64,000 nucleotides of DNA from Bacillota bacterium (GCA_023435305.1 JAEYRV010000037.1:1-64000), one strand, 5' to 3'; numbered from the stretch's first letter, positions 41,038-50,567 are shown. Notes: generated by a model not told the origin, from the letters alone. Program-made: numbers and translations.

Positions 41038-43392
41038 TCACCCAAGTTCTACCACGACGTACGCCTTGCTGCCCTCCGGCAGAACAGGTATCCTGTCGAC
41101 ATCGCTGCCATTCACTGTTATTTTGCTGACACCGCTGCAAACATGTGAAGGATTCTTGACCTCTATACTGTATTCTGCACCACGGAATACTCTCGTGGCT
41201 CTGAAGCCATCCCATGAGGATGGGATACAGGGATCGACCAGCAGACAGTCATAACCCGGCCTTATACCCAGTATGTACTGGCTGGAGGCTACCATGTTCC
41301 AGGCTGCAGTACCGCTTAGCCAGGAATTTCTGCCGATCCCGAACTGCGGATGCTCCTTGCCCAGGATGTTCTGCGGATACACATAAGGCTCTACTTCCAG
41401 AAGATCCGCATCGTTGTTGCGCCTTGCAGGCAGGATCTGCTTATAATATTCAAACGCCCTCTCACCGTTGCCCGTCATTATCTCGGCTATCATCACCCAT
41501 GGATTGGTATGGCAGAAGATACCGCCGTTTTCCTTTGCTCCCGGGGGATATGTGGTTATGCCTCCCTTTGTATTGTCATGCTGCGTATATGCCGGGTACA
41601 TTGACACTATTCCATACTTTGTATTGAGATATTTGTTTATCGAGTCAAGACATTTGGTTGTGCGCTCACCGTCGCATACCTTGCCAAGGATCGCCCATGA
41701 CTGGGAGTTGATGAATATCTTTCCGAAGTCGTTTTCCTTGGAGCCCAGCGGCCTGCTCTCATCATCAAATGCTCTCTTGTACCATTCTCCATCCCAGCAG
41801 GTCTCGTTTATGGCATTCTTCATCTGTACATACATGCCGTCGAACCTGACCCCGTCATCCTTTCTGCCAAGGTATCCCGAAAGCTCCATCATTTCAACCG
41901 CGGCTCTGCAGAAGAGCATCGAGGTGAATACGCTCTCGGCAATTCCCTTGCCCGTGTCCAGATTCAATGTATCATTCCAGTCGGCGCGGCCTGCCAGTGC
42001 AATATTATGAGGTCCCTTCCAGCAGTCAGTGAACTCCAGAGCCTTCGCCAGATGCTCCCAGACCGTAGCGGATGTCTTTTTGTCGTTGTACAATACCTCC
42101 TGATCCAGGAACGCGAAATCGCCTGTCTCTTTGACATATGCATTGACGGCTAGTATCAGCCACAGATGGTCATCCGAATACCAGTCGAACTTTTTGACAG
42201 GAGCATCTCCCACTCCGCCTTCACCTGTCAGCGGGAAAAACAGGTGGTATGCACGTCCGTCCGTATACTGGCATTGCAGCAGCTTGACTATCAGCTCCTT
42301 TGACTGCCCTGGTATGGTATGCATTACGCCGAGCGTATCCTGCGCACTATCCCTGATACCCATGCCCCTGCCCAGTCCAAGCTGATATAGAGAGACAAAC
42401 CTTGACCAGTTGAAAGTAGTCTTGCACTGATACTGGTTCCACATGTTGACGAAAAGATTCATGTCACGGTCAGGAGTATCAACATGCAGCTTCCCGGTAT
42501 AACCCTCCCAGTATCTATTGAGACGTTCGAAGGCTTGTCCTGCTTCATGCGGGTCGAGATATGCCTCTATTTCCTTCCTTACTTCCGCCCTGTTTTCTGT
42601 ATATCCCAATATAAATACTATTTCTCTGGTTTCCCCGCCGGCAAGCTCCATCTCATTGCAGAAAGCTCCGACTCCATTGGTTCTGAGGGATATGGAATTT
42701 GAGCACGCTCCCTGCTCTACAGCCATGGGATTTGCTTCAGAACGGTATTTCCCGATGAAGGCCTCAAGGTTTGTATCATAGCTGGAAACTTCTGCGCCTG
42801 TGGCAAAGTAGGATGCGTTGTTGCTTATATAATGCGGATACCATGTGATGATCCCATTGTCATAGCGGCACTGGTTGATCTGCTGTACCCAGTCCACATT
42901 CTGCTGATCCATTATTGCATCCCAGAAGCAGAACTCGGCATAGCTGAATATCTGGAGTTTCTTTGACACGCTGGTCAGATTATTTATCTTAAGCAGCCAT
43001 ATTTCAAAATCTTTGTCATCCGGCACAAAATAAGTCACACCCGCAGCAACTCCATTGTATTCACCCTCCAGCACGGTATATCCCATGCCATGCCTGCAGC
43101 TGTAGCTGTCCAGCTTTCTTCCGGATGGCTGGAAGCCTGGATTCCAGTACTCTCCCGTCGCCGCGTCCCTGATGTATACATACCTGCCGGGTCTGTCCAT
43201 CGGTATGCTGTTGTAACGGTACCTGGTTATCCTCCTGTTTTGAGGATCCTTATGGAAGCTGTACCCTCCGCCTGTGTTGGATACTATTCCCCCATATTTC
43301 CCACCGCCGATATAGTTGATCCACGGAGTCGGCGTGTCCGGCCTGGTAACGACATATTCCTTCGCACCTTCATCAAAATATCCGTATTTCAT
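41038..43392 (-). CDS. GH94 glycoside phosphorylase (cellobiose/chitobiose type)
   Basis: A 784-residue cytoplasmic phosphorylase that splits a beta-linked disaccharide with phosphate to give a sugar 1-phosphate. It saves ATP relative to hydrolysis. The MKYGYFDEGAKEYVVTRPDTPTPWINYIGG start, the GMGIRDSAQDTLG segment, the catalytic-acid region GRADWNDTLNL (Asp) and the C-terminal LLVDPCIPSSWDGFRATRVFRGAEYSIEV are those of GH94. Cellobiose phosphorylase is the first guess. However, EANPMAVEQGACSNS and the C-terminus also resemble diacetylchitobiose phosphorylases, so specificity is open. It is monocistronic. Confidence 0.9.
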   Translation of the reverse strand: MKYGYFDEGAKEYVVTRPDTPTPWINYIGGGKYGGIVSNTGGGYSFHKDPQNRRITRYRYNSIPMDRPGRYVYIRDAATGEYWNPGFQPSGRKLDSYSCRHGMGYTVLEGEYNGVAAGVTYFVPDDKDFEIWLLKINNLTSVSKKLQIFSYAEFCFWDAIMDQQNVDWVQQINQCRYDNGIITWYPHYISNNASYFATGAEVSSYDTNLEAFIGKYRSEANPMAVEQGACSNSISLRTNGVGAFCNEMELAGGETREIVFILGYTENRAEVRKEIEAYLDPHEAGQAFERLNRYWEGYTGKLHVDTPDRDMNLFVNMWNQYQCKTTFNWSRFVSLYQLGLGRGMGIRDSAQDTLGVMHTIPGQSKELIVKLLQCQYTDGRAYHLFFPLTGEGGVGDAPVKKFDWYSDDHLWLILAVNAYVKETGDFAFLDQEVLYNDKKTSATVWEHLAKALEFTDCWKGPHNIALAGRADWNDTLNLDTGKGIAESVFTSMLFCRAAVEMMELSGYLGRKDDGVRFDGMYVQMKNAINETCWDGEWYKRAFDDESRPLGSKENDFGKIFINSQSWAILGKVCDGERTTKCLDSINKYLNTKYGIVSMYPAYTQHDNTKGGITTYPPGAKENGGIFCHTNPWVMIAEIMTGNGERAFEYYKQILPARRNNDADLLEVEPYVYPQNILGKEHPQFGIGRNSWLSGTAAWNMVASSQYILGIRPGYDCLLVDPCIPSSWDGFRATRVFRGAEYSIEVKNPSHVCSGVSKITVNGSDVDRIPVLPEGSKAYVVVELG

Positions 43393-43517
43393 TGCTGCAT
43401 TATCCTCCCAAGCTCAATTTTATTCCCTTGTAATTATATAATATAATTGCTAAATTTTGAACAATCCAATATAATTATATGTGTTAAAAAATACTAACCA
43501 ATCGGAGGGGGATTATC

Positions 43518-43928
43518 ATGAACGCATACCAGAACATAAGTAATGAACTTCGCAGCTTCTTCAGCAACAATAAAATATTCAAGCTGCTGCTGTCCCTGGA
43601 CATCATAATCATGTTTGTCGGACTCGCCCTGGTGTTTTTGAGCGGTACTCTTGGGATCAGTATTGGCAGCTTCTTAAGCGGAATTGCTTATTGGGCATTT
43701 ATTCTCGGACTGCTGTTGACTTATGCAAGCATGAAGGAACAATTCCTGTATATAGGATTGTTAGGCTATGGCGCTGTCAAGCTGGTCGATGTTTTAGTAG
43801 CAATAATAGGCAGGTATCACTATCTGGATTGGGGTAGTCTGTACAGATTGGTTATTTTCGGCGGACTGGGTTATCTTGTACTTAGAAAGACAATGGTCAG
43901 CCCTTCCAGCACGAACGTAGAAGGATAA
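43518..43928 (+). CDS. Small four-helix membrane protein, unknown
   Basis: A 136-residue hydrophobic protein with about four membrane segments (roughly residues 22-42, 50-70, 76-97 and 108-126). I do not recognise the family. CGGAGGGG lies 7 nt before the ATG, and a hairpin terminator follows, so it is a credible gene. It is divergent from the GH94 gene across 125 bp. Confidence 0.75.
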   Translation: MNAYQNISNELRSFFSNNKIFKLLLSLDIIIMFVGLALVFLSGTLGISIGSFLSGIAYWAFILGLLLTYASMKEQFLYIGLLGYGAVKLVDVLVAIIGRYHYLDWGSLYRLVIFGGLGYLVLRKTMVSPSSTNVEG

Positions 43929-43988
43929 ACCTATTAAAGGATCATCCGCTGCAGATCTATTGGGATAGTATTTGCAACGCAGCAAAAT

Positions 43989-44032
43989 AAAAAGGAACAG
44001 CGAACTGATATGAAAGTACGCTGCTCCTTTAT
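43989..44032. terminator. Hairpin terminator between convergent genes
   Basis: AAAGGAACAGCG pairs with CGCTGCTCCTTT with one mismatch and is followed by ATTTTG; A-runs lie on the other side, so it may serve both the membrane-protein gene and metA. Confidence 0.65.
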
Positions 44033-44076
44033 TTTGTTCATCGGATACTTGCTTATCCCGCCATTTACCGTTTATG

Positions 44077-44994
44077 TTACTTCAGCTCATTCAGGTCGAA
44101 CGGCGTCTCCTGATACACATAATAGTTGAGCCAGTTCGCATACAACAGGTTGCCGTGCGCCCTCCACTTGACTATAGGAGGTCTGCTTGGATCATCATCC
44201 GGGAAATAATTTTTAGGGATTATGGGATCGAGGCCCTTTCCCAAATCTCTGAAATACTCTTCCTTCAAAGTCAGAGGATCGTACTCAGAGTGCCCGGTCA
44301 CAAATATCTGCCGTCCGTTGAGAGCAGAAACGATATATACTCCCGCTTCTTCAGACTCGGAAAGTATCTGCAGTTCAGGGACCTTGTCGATATCTTCCCT
44401 TCTTATTTCAGTATGCCTGGAGTGGGGAGCGTAAAATCTCTCATCAAACCCGCGCAGCAGCCTTACATTCTGCTTGGCTACATTATGTGCGAATACGCCG
44501 GACATCTTCTCTTCAATAGGATACTTGCCGATCCCGTAATGATGATAAAGGCCTGCCTGGGCTCCCCAGCATATATGGAAGGTGGAATAGACATTATGAA
44601 GGCTCCAGTCCATGATTTCCTTCAGTTCGTCCCAGTAATTCACCTCTTCAAAAGGCATGTGCTCCACAGGAGCGCCGGTAATGATCAGTCCGTCAAACTT
44701 CCTGTGCTTTATTTCACTGAATGTATTATAAAATCTGAGCAGATGCTCCTCGGGAGTATTCTTTGATTTATGCGTCTCTGGGTGCAGAAATGTAACATCC
44801 ACCTGCAGCGGTGAATTTCCTATCATTCTGAGCAACTGCGTCTCAGTGACGATTTTTGTCGGCATGAGATTGAGCAGCACGATGCTCAGCGGTCGGATGT
44901 CCTGCCGTTCTGCTCTTTCCTCGGTCATTATGAATATATTTTCTCCGGTCAGTACCTCTGCCGCCGGTAAACTGTCCGGTATTCTAATAGGCAT
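44077..44994 (-). CDS. metA: Homoserine O-acetyltransferase of the MetA fold
   Basis: Activates homoserine for methionine synthesis. At 305 residues it matches the family. The catalytic cysteine is C142 (HICWGAQAG), and the His/Glu pair lies in VTGHSEYD. Position 111 is Glu (APVEHMPF). In studied homologs Glu at this site gives acetyl-CoA specificity, while Gly gives succinyl-CoA. I therefore call it an acetyltransferase, although the family is often named succinyltransferase. The product fits MetY at 24173-25465. AAAGGTGG lies upstream of the ATG. A small hairpin (GAGGCA/TGCCTC) lies in the leader. No S-box is seen. The gap 44995-45229 has no gene. Confidence 0.93.
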   Translation of the reverse strand: MPIRIPDSLPAAEVLTGENIFIMTEERAERQDIRPLSIVLLNLMPTKIVTETQLLRMIGNSPLQVDVTFLHPETHKSKNTPEEHLLRFYNTFSEIKHRKFDGLIITGAPVEHMPFEEVNYWDELKEIMDWSLHNVYSTFHICWGAQAGLYHHYGIGKYPIEEKMSGVFAHNVAKQNVRLLRGFDERFYAPHSRHTEIRREDIDKVPELQILSESEEAGVYIVSALNGRQIFVTGHSEYDPLTLKEEYFRDLGKGLDPIIPKNYFPDDDPSRPPIVKWRAHGNLLYANWLNYYVYQETPFDLNELK

Positions 44995-45053
44995 CTGTAT
45001 TCCACCTTTCAGGAATTGTACAAGTATAGCGAGGCAAGCATGCCTCTCGTAAT

Positions 45054-45062
45054 GTTATAACA
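45054..45062 (-). promoter_or_regulatory. Extended -10 promoter of metA
   Basis: Minus-strand AGTGTTATAAC contains TGn-TATAAC. It differs by one base from the AGTGTTATAAT boxes at three other genes in the window. Confidence 0.45.
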
Positions 45063-45229
45063 CTTCAGTCAACAATACGGGAGCTATTCTCGAATCGTTA
45101 TAAACAGGGTAATTCAAAAAATACGCGGCTGTCAAGACATTTCTTCCCTTTCAGCTGCGGCCGTATCATTTTAGCACAGCGATCCGACAGTGATCCGGGC
45201 CGGTCTGTATACCACATCGGCCTGAAAAA

Positions 45230-46042
45230 TCATGCCGCCTCCTGCACCTTTTTCCCGTTAAACAATCTGAATGCAAAAAATGCAGTAACCGCTGCACAGA
45301 TCAGTACGATGCCTTCCATTACAAAAATATTTGCGATGACCTCTCTCTGGTACAGGAGCGCAATCATATCGATACCTGCATGTATCAGTATCGCATATAT
45401 AAAGTACAGCCACTTCTTATCTGAAACCGCCTTCAATACAAACAGCGAAAGCGCCACCTGCAGAAGCAGAGCGGCCATCCTTTCAAAACCGCCTATAAGG
45501 AATAATTCAGGCGATGTATTTCTCAGGGTGTCAATGCCCTGATTGAATGCGCTGAGCTGTTCGCTGTTCAATGCTGTTGCGACACTGTTAAGGCTCCCGG
45601 AATTGTACATTATCGACATAATAAGATTCGACACCGCACCAAGTCCGCCGATGAGTATCGCTTCGATACCGCCGTGCCCAAGTCCGTATGAAATGCCGGT
45701 ATCTATGCTTTCATTTTCCTTTACCCTGATCAGAAACTTGAAGCAAAGCAATCTGGCGGTCTCTTCAAAAATACCTGCCGCAAAACCGCCGTATAACATA
45801 TACAGCCATACACTGTTATATATAGCAGACTGCGTTGGATCTGTTCCAAGCACAGCCGAGTGCATCATAGACTCCAAAATCATTACAAATACAACAAAAA
45901 GAACGGCTCCAAGAATCGTCGCCTTCCAATTCAATCTCTTTTTCATTCCCACGATAACAACGACGGTTATCGGCACCAGAATCGAAAGTCCGGCTGAAAT
46001 GGCCATGAAAACTATGGACAGGATACTGATATTATCGCTCAT
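45230..46042 (-). CDS. YhfC-family intramembrane protease-like protein
   Basis: A 270-residue protein with about seven membrane segments. The EETAR motif in GGFAAGIFEETARLLCFKF and the later GLGHGGIEAILIGG segment match the YhfC family, a relative of the CAAX/PrsW glutamic-type intramembrane proteases. The substrate is unknown. GGGGAGG lies 10 nt before the ATG. It reads away from the 57-bp repeat array and the GH3 gene. Confidence 0.83.
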   Translation of the reverse strand: MSDNISILSIVFMAISAGLSILVPITVVVIVGMKKRLNWKATILGAVLFVVFVMILESMMHSAVLGTDPTQSAIYNSVWLYMLYGGFAAGIFEETARLLCFKFLIRVKENESIDTGISYGLGHGGIEAILIGGLGAVSNLIMSIMYNSGSLNSVATALNSEQLSAFNQGIDTLRNTSPELFLIGGFERMAALLLQVALSLFVLKAVSDKKWLYFIYAILIHAGIDMIALLYQREVIANIFVMEGIVLICAAVTAFFAFRLFNGKKVQEAA

Positions 46043-46073
46043 ATTTGGTAAACCTCCCCTAATTATTATTCAT

Positions 46074-46082
46074 ATTATAACA
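46074..46082 (-). promoter_or_regulatory. Extended -10 promoter of yhfC-like gene
   Basis: Minus-strand AGTGTTATAAT, identical to the boxes before the GH1 and ureohydrolase genes. It lies about 32 nt before the start codon. Confidence 0.5.
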
Positions 46083-46146
46083 CTACAACTTAAAGAAAGC
46101 TTTCAGTTGCAAAAAATTTTCCTTCATCAGCATCACCTCTGATACA

Positions 46147-46388
46147 AAATTTGGCCAATGTAAAAATTTTTCCTTTGAGGGGCTGTCTTCCACCTCGTAG
46201 ACATAATTTGACCAATGCGATAAACTTTCCATCGAGGAACTGTCATCCACTTCCCAGACAAAATTTGACCAATGCGATAAACTTTCCATCGAGGAACTGC
46301 CATCCACCTCCCAGACAAAATTTGACCAATGCAATAAACTTTCCATCGAGGAACTGCCATCCACCTCCCAGACAAAATTTGACCAATG
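46147..46388. repeat. 57-bp tandem array between yhfC-like and GH3 genes
   Basis: Three nearly identical 57-bp units, one more diverged unit on the left, and a 15-bp partial unit on the right. There are no spacers, so it is not a CRISPR array. Because 57 is a multiple of three, frames stay open on both strands. One minus-strand frame (46083-46364) would encode a 19-residue repeat with core DGSSSMESLSHWSNFVWEV, and each unit carries GGGAGG just before an ATG. Whether it is translated is undecided. The rest of 46043-46497 holds no other gene. Confidence 0.85.
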
Positions 46389-46497
46389 GACAGCAAGAAT
46401 TGATATGACTTGTCGCTAGAAAAAGGATAGTATCAAGATAGGAAAATATATCAGAATAGTCATATACCATGATCTACAAAAAAGGAGGCAGTCAATA

Positions 46498-48669
46498 ATG
46501 AGCAATAATCCTGCATACCTCAATGAAAACCTTGGTTTTGAAGAACGTGCAAAAGACCTTGTATCCCTTATGACACTGGAGGAAAAAGTGACGCAGATGC
46601 TGCATGCAGCACCGGCGATCCCAAGACTCGGCATCCCGGCATACAACTGGTGGAACGAAGCTCTCCACGGTGTGGCACGGTCCGGTGTGGCCACAGTATT
46701 TCCACAGGCAATAGGTATGGCGGCCACCTTTGATGAAGATCTTATACAAAAGATCGCGGATGTCATTTCAACAGAGGGCAGGGCCAAATACCATGAGAAC
46801 ATACGCAAGGGTGATCGTGACATATATAAGGGTCTTACATTCTGGTCGCCGAACATCAACATATTCAGAGATCCCAGATGGGGCCGCGGCCATGAGACTT
46901 ACGGAGAAGATCCGTACCTCACCGGCAGGCTCGGGGTCGCCTTTGTAAAAGGTATTCAGGGAAATGACAAGAAATATCTGAAGGCGGCGGCCTGCGCCAA
47001 ACACTATGCCGTTCACAGCGGCCCCGAAAGCGAACGTCATGGCTTTAATGCCGTGGTATCCCAGAAGGATTTGCGTGAAACGTATCTGCCGGCATTTAAG
47101 GAATTGGTGCAGGAGGCAGAAGTTGAAGCAGTTATGGGTGCATACAACAGGACAAATGGCGAGCCCTGCTGTGGCAGCAAGACATTGCTCCAGGATATTC
47201 TGCGGGACGAGTGGGGCTTCAAAGGCCACGTTACTTCAGACTGTTGGGCCATTAAAGACTTCCACGAGGGCCATATGGTAACAAAAACTGCGCCCGAGTC
47301 TGTGGCAATGGCTCTAAAAAATGGCTGCGACGTCAACTGCGGCAACTTGTATGTAAATCTTCTGATTGCCCACAAGGAAGGCCTGGTCAGCGAGGAGGAT
47401 ATCGACCGTGCCGTAACAAGGCTGTTCGTCACAAGGATGAAGCTGGGTATGTTCGATGCTCCTGAACACGTACCGTTCAGCGATACACCATATGAACTCA
47501 ATAGCTGCCGTGAGCACAGCGATTTCTCAGTAGAGGTCGCAAAAAGAACGATGGTGTTGCTGAAAAACGAGGGAAATCTTCTGCCGCTTGACAAGAGCAA
47601 GCTGACATCCATAGCGGTAATCGGTCCTAACGCCGACAGCAGAGATGCTCTTCAGGGCAACTACTTCGGCACCTCGGACAGATATGTGACTGTTCTTGAC
47701 GGCATTAGAGCCACTGTAGGCAAAGACATAAGAGTATATTACTCAATGGGCTGCCCTCTTTATAGAGAAAAATCCTCATTCCTTACGCAGCCGAAGGATC
47801 TGTTCGGAGAAGCGTTGGCGATAGCCGAGAAGTCAGATGTAGTGGTAATGTGTCTCGGGCTTGATGCAACGATGGAAGGTGAAGAAGGAGATACCTCCAA
47901 TGAATTTGCCGGCGGCGACAAATTAAACCTCAATCTGCCGGGACTTCAGCAGGAACTGCTGGAGAAGATATATGCAACAGGCAAGCCCGTAGTACTGGTG
48001 CTGATGTCAGGCAGTGCGCTGGCTGTAAAATGGGCTGATGAAAATATACCTGCAATACTGCATGCATGGTATCCGGGAGGCCGTGGCGGAGAAGCGGTGG
48101 CATCGGTACTTTTCGGCGAATACAGTCCTTCCGGAAGGCTGCCTGTCACGTTCTATGCCACCACTGAAGAACTGCCCGATTTCCGTGATTACTCAATGAA
48201 AAACAGAACCTATAAATATATGGAGAATGAGGCACTCTATCCTTTCGGTTACGGACTCAGCTATTCGAAATTTGAGTACAGCGGCATAAAGGCACCAGGC
48301 AAGCTCCAGGCAGGCGAACCCGCTGACTGCAGCGTAAAGGTCCGAAACATCGGCACCATTGCAGCGGAAGAGACCGTCCAGCTTTATCTAAAAGATGTGG
48401 ATGCCAGTGTTGAAGTGCCAAGATGGCAGCTTAGCGGCATCAGGAAGGTCTTCCTTGAACCCGGATGCGAGAAAGAGGTCAGCTTTACACTCACTCCCCG
48501 CCAGATGGCGCTGATAGACAACGACGGCAAGGCAATTCTGGAGCCGGGTATCTTCGAGGTGTACATCAGCGGCAGCCAGCCGGATGCAAGAAGTGTGAAG
48601 CTGACGGGCACCCCCGTGCAGAAGGCCGCCTTTGAGGTGACCGGCGCCAAGATGGAACTGAAGTACTGA
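46498..48669 (+). CDS. GH3 glycosidase (beta-xylosidase/beta-glucosidase type)
   Basis: A 723-residue cytoplasmic GH3 enzyme with three parts. The N-terminal barrel has the substrate region NWWNEALHGVARSG, the SPNINIFRDPRWGRGHETYGEDP segment, KHYAVHSGPE, and the nucleophile Asp in VTSDCWAI. Next come an alpha/beta domain with EGEEGDTSNEFAGGDKLNLNLPG and a C-terminal Fn3-like domain. The NWWNEALHGVAR pattern is common in xylan-active members, so beta-xylosidase is favoured. AAGGAGG lies about 10 nt before the ATG. The stop codon region runs directly into a tandem array. Confidence 0.93.
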   Translation: MSNNPAYLNENLGFEERAKDLVSLMTLEEKVTQMLHAAPAIPRLGIPAYNWWNEALHGVARSGVATVFPQAIGMAATFDEDLIQKIADVISTEGRAKYHENIRKGDRDIYKGLTFWSPNINIFRDPRWGRGHETYGEDPYLTGRLGVAFVKGIQGNDKKYLKAAACAKHYAVHSGPESERHGFNAVVSQKDLRETYLPAFKELVQEAEVEAVMGAYNRTNGEPCCGSKTLLQDILRDEWGFKGHVTSDCWAIKDFHEGHMVTKTAPESVAMALKNGCDVNCGNLYVNLLIAHKEGLVSEEDIDRAVTRLFVTRMKLGMFDAPEHVPFSDTPYELNSCREHSDFSVEVAKRTMVLLKNEGNLLPLDKSKLTSIAVIGPNADSRDALQGNYFGTSDRYVTVLDGIRATVGKDIRVYYSMGCPLYREKSSFLTQPKDLFGEALAIAEKSDVVVMCLGLDATMEGEEGDTSNEFAGGDKLNLNLPGLQQELLEKIYATGKPVVLVLMSGSALAVKWADENIPAILHAWYPGGRGGEAVASVLFGEYSPSGRLPVTFYATTEELPDFRDYSMKNRTYKYMENEALYPFGYGLSYSKFEYSGIKAPGKLQAGEPADCSVKVRNIGTIAAEETVQLYLKDVDASVEVPRWQLSGIRKVFLEPGCEKEVSFTLTPRQMALIDNDGKAILEPGIFEVYISGSQPDARSVKLTGTPVQKAAFEVTGAKMELKY

Positions 48670-48925
48670 TGCTGGTGAGGTACCGATGCTGGTGAGGCAC
48701 CGATGCTGCTGAGGCACCGATGCTGCTGAGGCACTGATACCGCAAAGCACCGATGCTGCTGAGGCACCGATGCTGCAATACGCCGATGCTGCTGAGGCAC
48801 CGAAGCCGCAAAATACCGATGTTTCTGAGGTACCGGTACCGCAAAATACCGATGTTTCTGAGGTACCGAAGCCGCTAAAGCACCAACACCGCAATACGCC
48901 GATGCTGCTGAGGTGCCAACACTTC
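48664..48925. repeat. 16/17-bp tandem array starting at GH3 stop codon
   Basis: About fifteen contiguous units of the type YACCGATGCTGCTGAGG alternate in places with a second type, YACCGAAGCCGCAAAA. The first unit contains the last codon and stop of the GH3 gene (TAC TGA). The arrangement implies that the array grew from the gene's own 3' end. Long minus-strand frames through it are repeat artefacts. Confidence 0.85.
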
Positions 48926-48949
48926 CGGCAATGATACTACTAAAGATTG

Positions 48950-48985
48950 AGATCCTGTTTCGAGTGATGCAGGATCTTTTTCTTT
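48950..48985 (+). terminator. Terminator of GH3 gene, after the array
   Basis: AGATCCTG-N12-CAGGATCT followed by TTTTCTTT. It lies about 280 bp after the stop, so the tandem array would be part of the mRNA. Confidence 0.8.
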
Positions 48986-49210
48986 GTGCCATGCATATTT
49001 TCATGTCCTTTGATAGCGCGGTGTGCAAAAAGATGGCCTTCTGGGCGCATAATTCCATTTTTGACCTCTAAGATACTTTTGTGAGTTTCCATAATATTGC
49101 TATACATGCATTATGTTTCCTATTCCTGAGAAATTGTGCCCAGATGTCCCTGTTTTTGCACACCGTGGAAGTGATATTTCTCCAAACATATATTTATGTG
49201 CACCGTGCTT

Positions 49211-49469
49211 CTCCTATAGGCCCATACACAAAAATTCCAGTTGTGGGGAAATATTTTATAACATCGATTATTTTTTCATGGATGAAGAATACATAATGTG
49301 CGTGTCAGAACATTATGTTGCTTTGCGATAGTGATATAGTGGTGCAATGCGATCTACTACAGTAATATTTCCCCACAATCGAGATTTTTGTGCACCGTGC
49401 TTAGCCCTCCCGATAAAAATTAAGTGTCTACAGTTTGAAAGAAGTGTCTGCTATTTGTTGACTAGTACA
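49211..49469 (-). mobile_element. Palindromic MITE-like intergenic element, copy 2
   Basis: The reverse complement of this stretch aligns end to end with 81-338, with the same TGTACTAGTCAACAAA start, GTGGGGAAATA/TATTTCCCC arms and ACATAATG...CATTATGT inner repeat. The arms pair with each other in both copies although individual bases differ. The sequence from 49040 to 49210 also shares motifs with the right extension of copy 1. No gene is visible from 48986 to 49706; 49470-49700 holds nothing recognisable. Confidence 0.65.
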
Positions 49470-49706
49470 CGACGTCCAGTATTTAGCAATGTCCGGATCG
49501 ATGTCCGGATATATATCGAAATGAAATCCAGAGTCTGCCGTAGTAGTACCCAAATACGTACCGCTAACTGCCCCAACACGCCAAACCTTCCCGAATGCAG
49601 CGCTCACTCGAGCCGCGATCGTCAGGATGCATACTGCTGGCTGCCCCAAATGTGCCATCATTGCGGACAACCTTACTTTCTGATAATATGGAAATGAGGT
49701 GTGCAT

Positions 49707-50558
49707 ATGAAACTGGAAGGCCTTCATGAAAAGGAAATATTCACCGAACGTTACCCGTTCCGGCTGGTGGAAAACACTAACGAACTGCAGTACCCCATGC
49801 ACTGGCACAACGCAGTCGAGCTTATTTATAATGCCGCTGGCACCTGCTGCATAAGCGTTTCCGGTACTGAATATCCATTGGCCGAAGGTGACATGCTCCT
49901 GATACCGACTGGAGAGATCCATGAAATAACCGTTTCCAGCAAAAACGGCAAACAATACTTCATACAGTTCAACATATCGACCCTCGATGGTTTCGGCGGA
50001 GTAAACGACATAAGGCCTTTTATGGAAAGGACCACAAGGATCAGCAGAAGTGAGGAACCAGGACTGCAAAGCTCTATAGAGATGTGTATCCTGCAGCTTA
50101 TCAGGGAACACGAGAACATGGACTATGCCTACGCCCTCTCCATCAACGCAAGAATATTCGATATAATTGTCCTGATATCCAGAAACCACCTAAGATCTTT
50201 TTTAGGAAATGAAAACAGCAGTAGTAAAAAAATAGCCGGATTGCAGCAGATAAACAAGGCTTTTGAGTACATCGAAAGAAATTTCCCTCAGCCGGTCACT
50301 CTAAAAGACGCATCACGTGCAGCTGGCTTCAGTGAGTACTATTTCTCAAGGCTTTTCAAAGAGTACACAGGCCAAAGCTTCCTCAGCTATCTGAATACAT
50401 ACAGGATAAAGCACGCCGAAAAGCTGCTCAAATCCACCGAGATGCCTGTGTTGGATATAGCTATGGAGTCAGGCTTCAACAGCCTGCCCACCTTCAACAG
50501 GATATTCAAGAGAGTAAAGGGCTGCTCGCCCACTTACTACCGCAAAGCAGGCATGTGA
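49707..50558 (+). CDS. AraC-family transcriptional regulator
   Basis: A 283-residue regulator. The N-terminal cupin-like ligand domain shows MHWHNAVELIYNAAGTCCISVSGTEYPLAEGDMLLIPTGEIHEI (about residues 29-75). The C-terminal double HTH includes FPQPVTLKDASRAAGFSEYYFSRLFKEYTGQSFLSYLNTYRIKHAEKLL and ending PTFNRIFKRVKGCSPTYYRK. The ATG is set by GAGGTG 7 nt upstream. It lies 1 kb after the GH3 gene, so sugar-responsive control of glycosidases is plausible but unproven. Confidence 0.9.
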   Translation: MKLEGLHEKEIFTERYPFRLVENTNELQYPMHWHNAVELIYNAAGTCCISVSGTEYPLAEGDMLLIPTGEIHEITVSSKNGKQYFIQFNISTLDGFGGVNDIRPFMERTTRISRSEEPGLQSSIEMCILQLIREHENMDYAYALSINARIFDIIVLISRNHLRSFLGNENSSSKKIAGLQQINKAFEYIERNFPQPVTLKDASRAAGFSEYYFSRLFKEYTGQSFLSYLNTYRIKHAEKLLKSTEMPVLDIAMESGFNSLPTFNRIFKRVKGCSPTYYRKAGM

Positions 50559-50567
50559 ACGGAATTC

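Noticed and set aside
44995..45229. SAM or T-box riboswitch before metA
   Set aside because: Only a small hairpin is seen; the conserved S-box or T-box segments and a terminator are absent. The same holds upstream of metY.
46147..46388. Possible CRISPR array
   Set aside because: The repeats are contiguous, with no unique spacers, and no cas genes are present.
48384..49058. Long minus-strand frames opposite the GH3 3' end
   Set aside because: They run through the tandem array and antisense to GH3, with repetitive products and no ribosome site.
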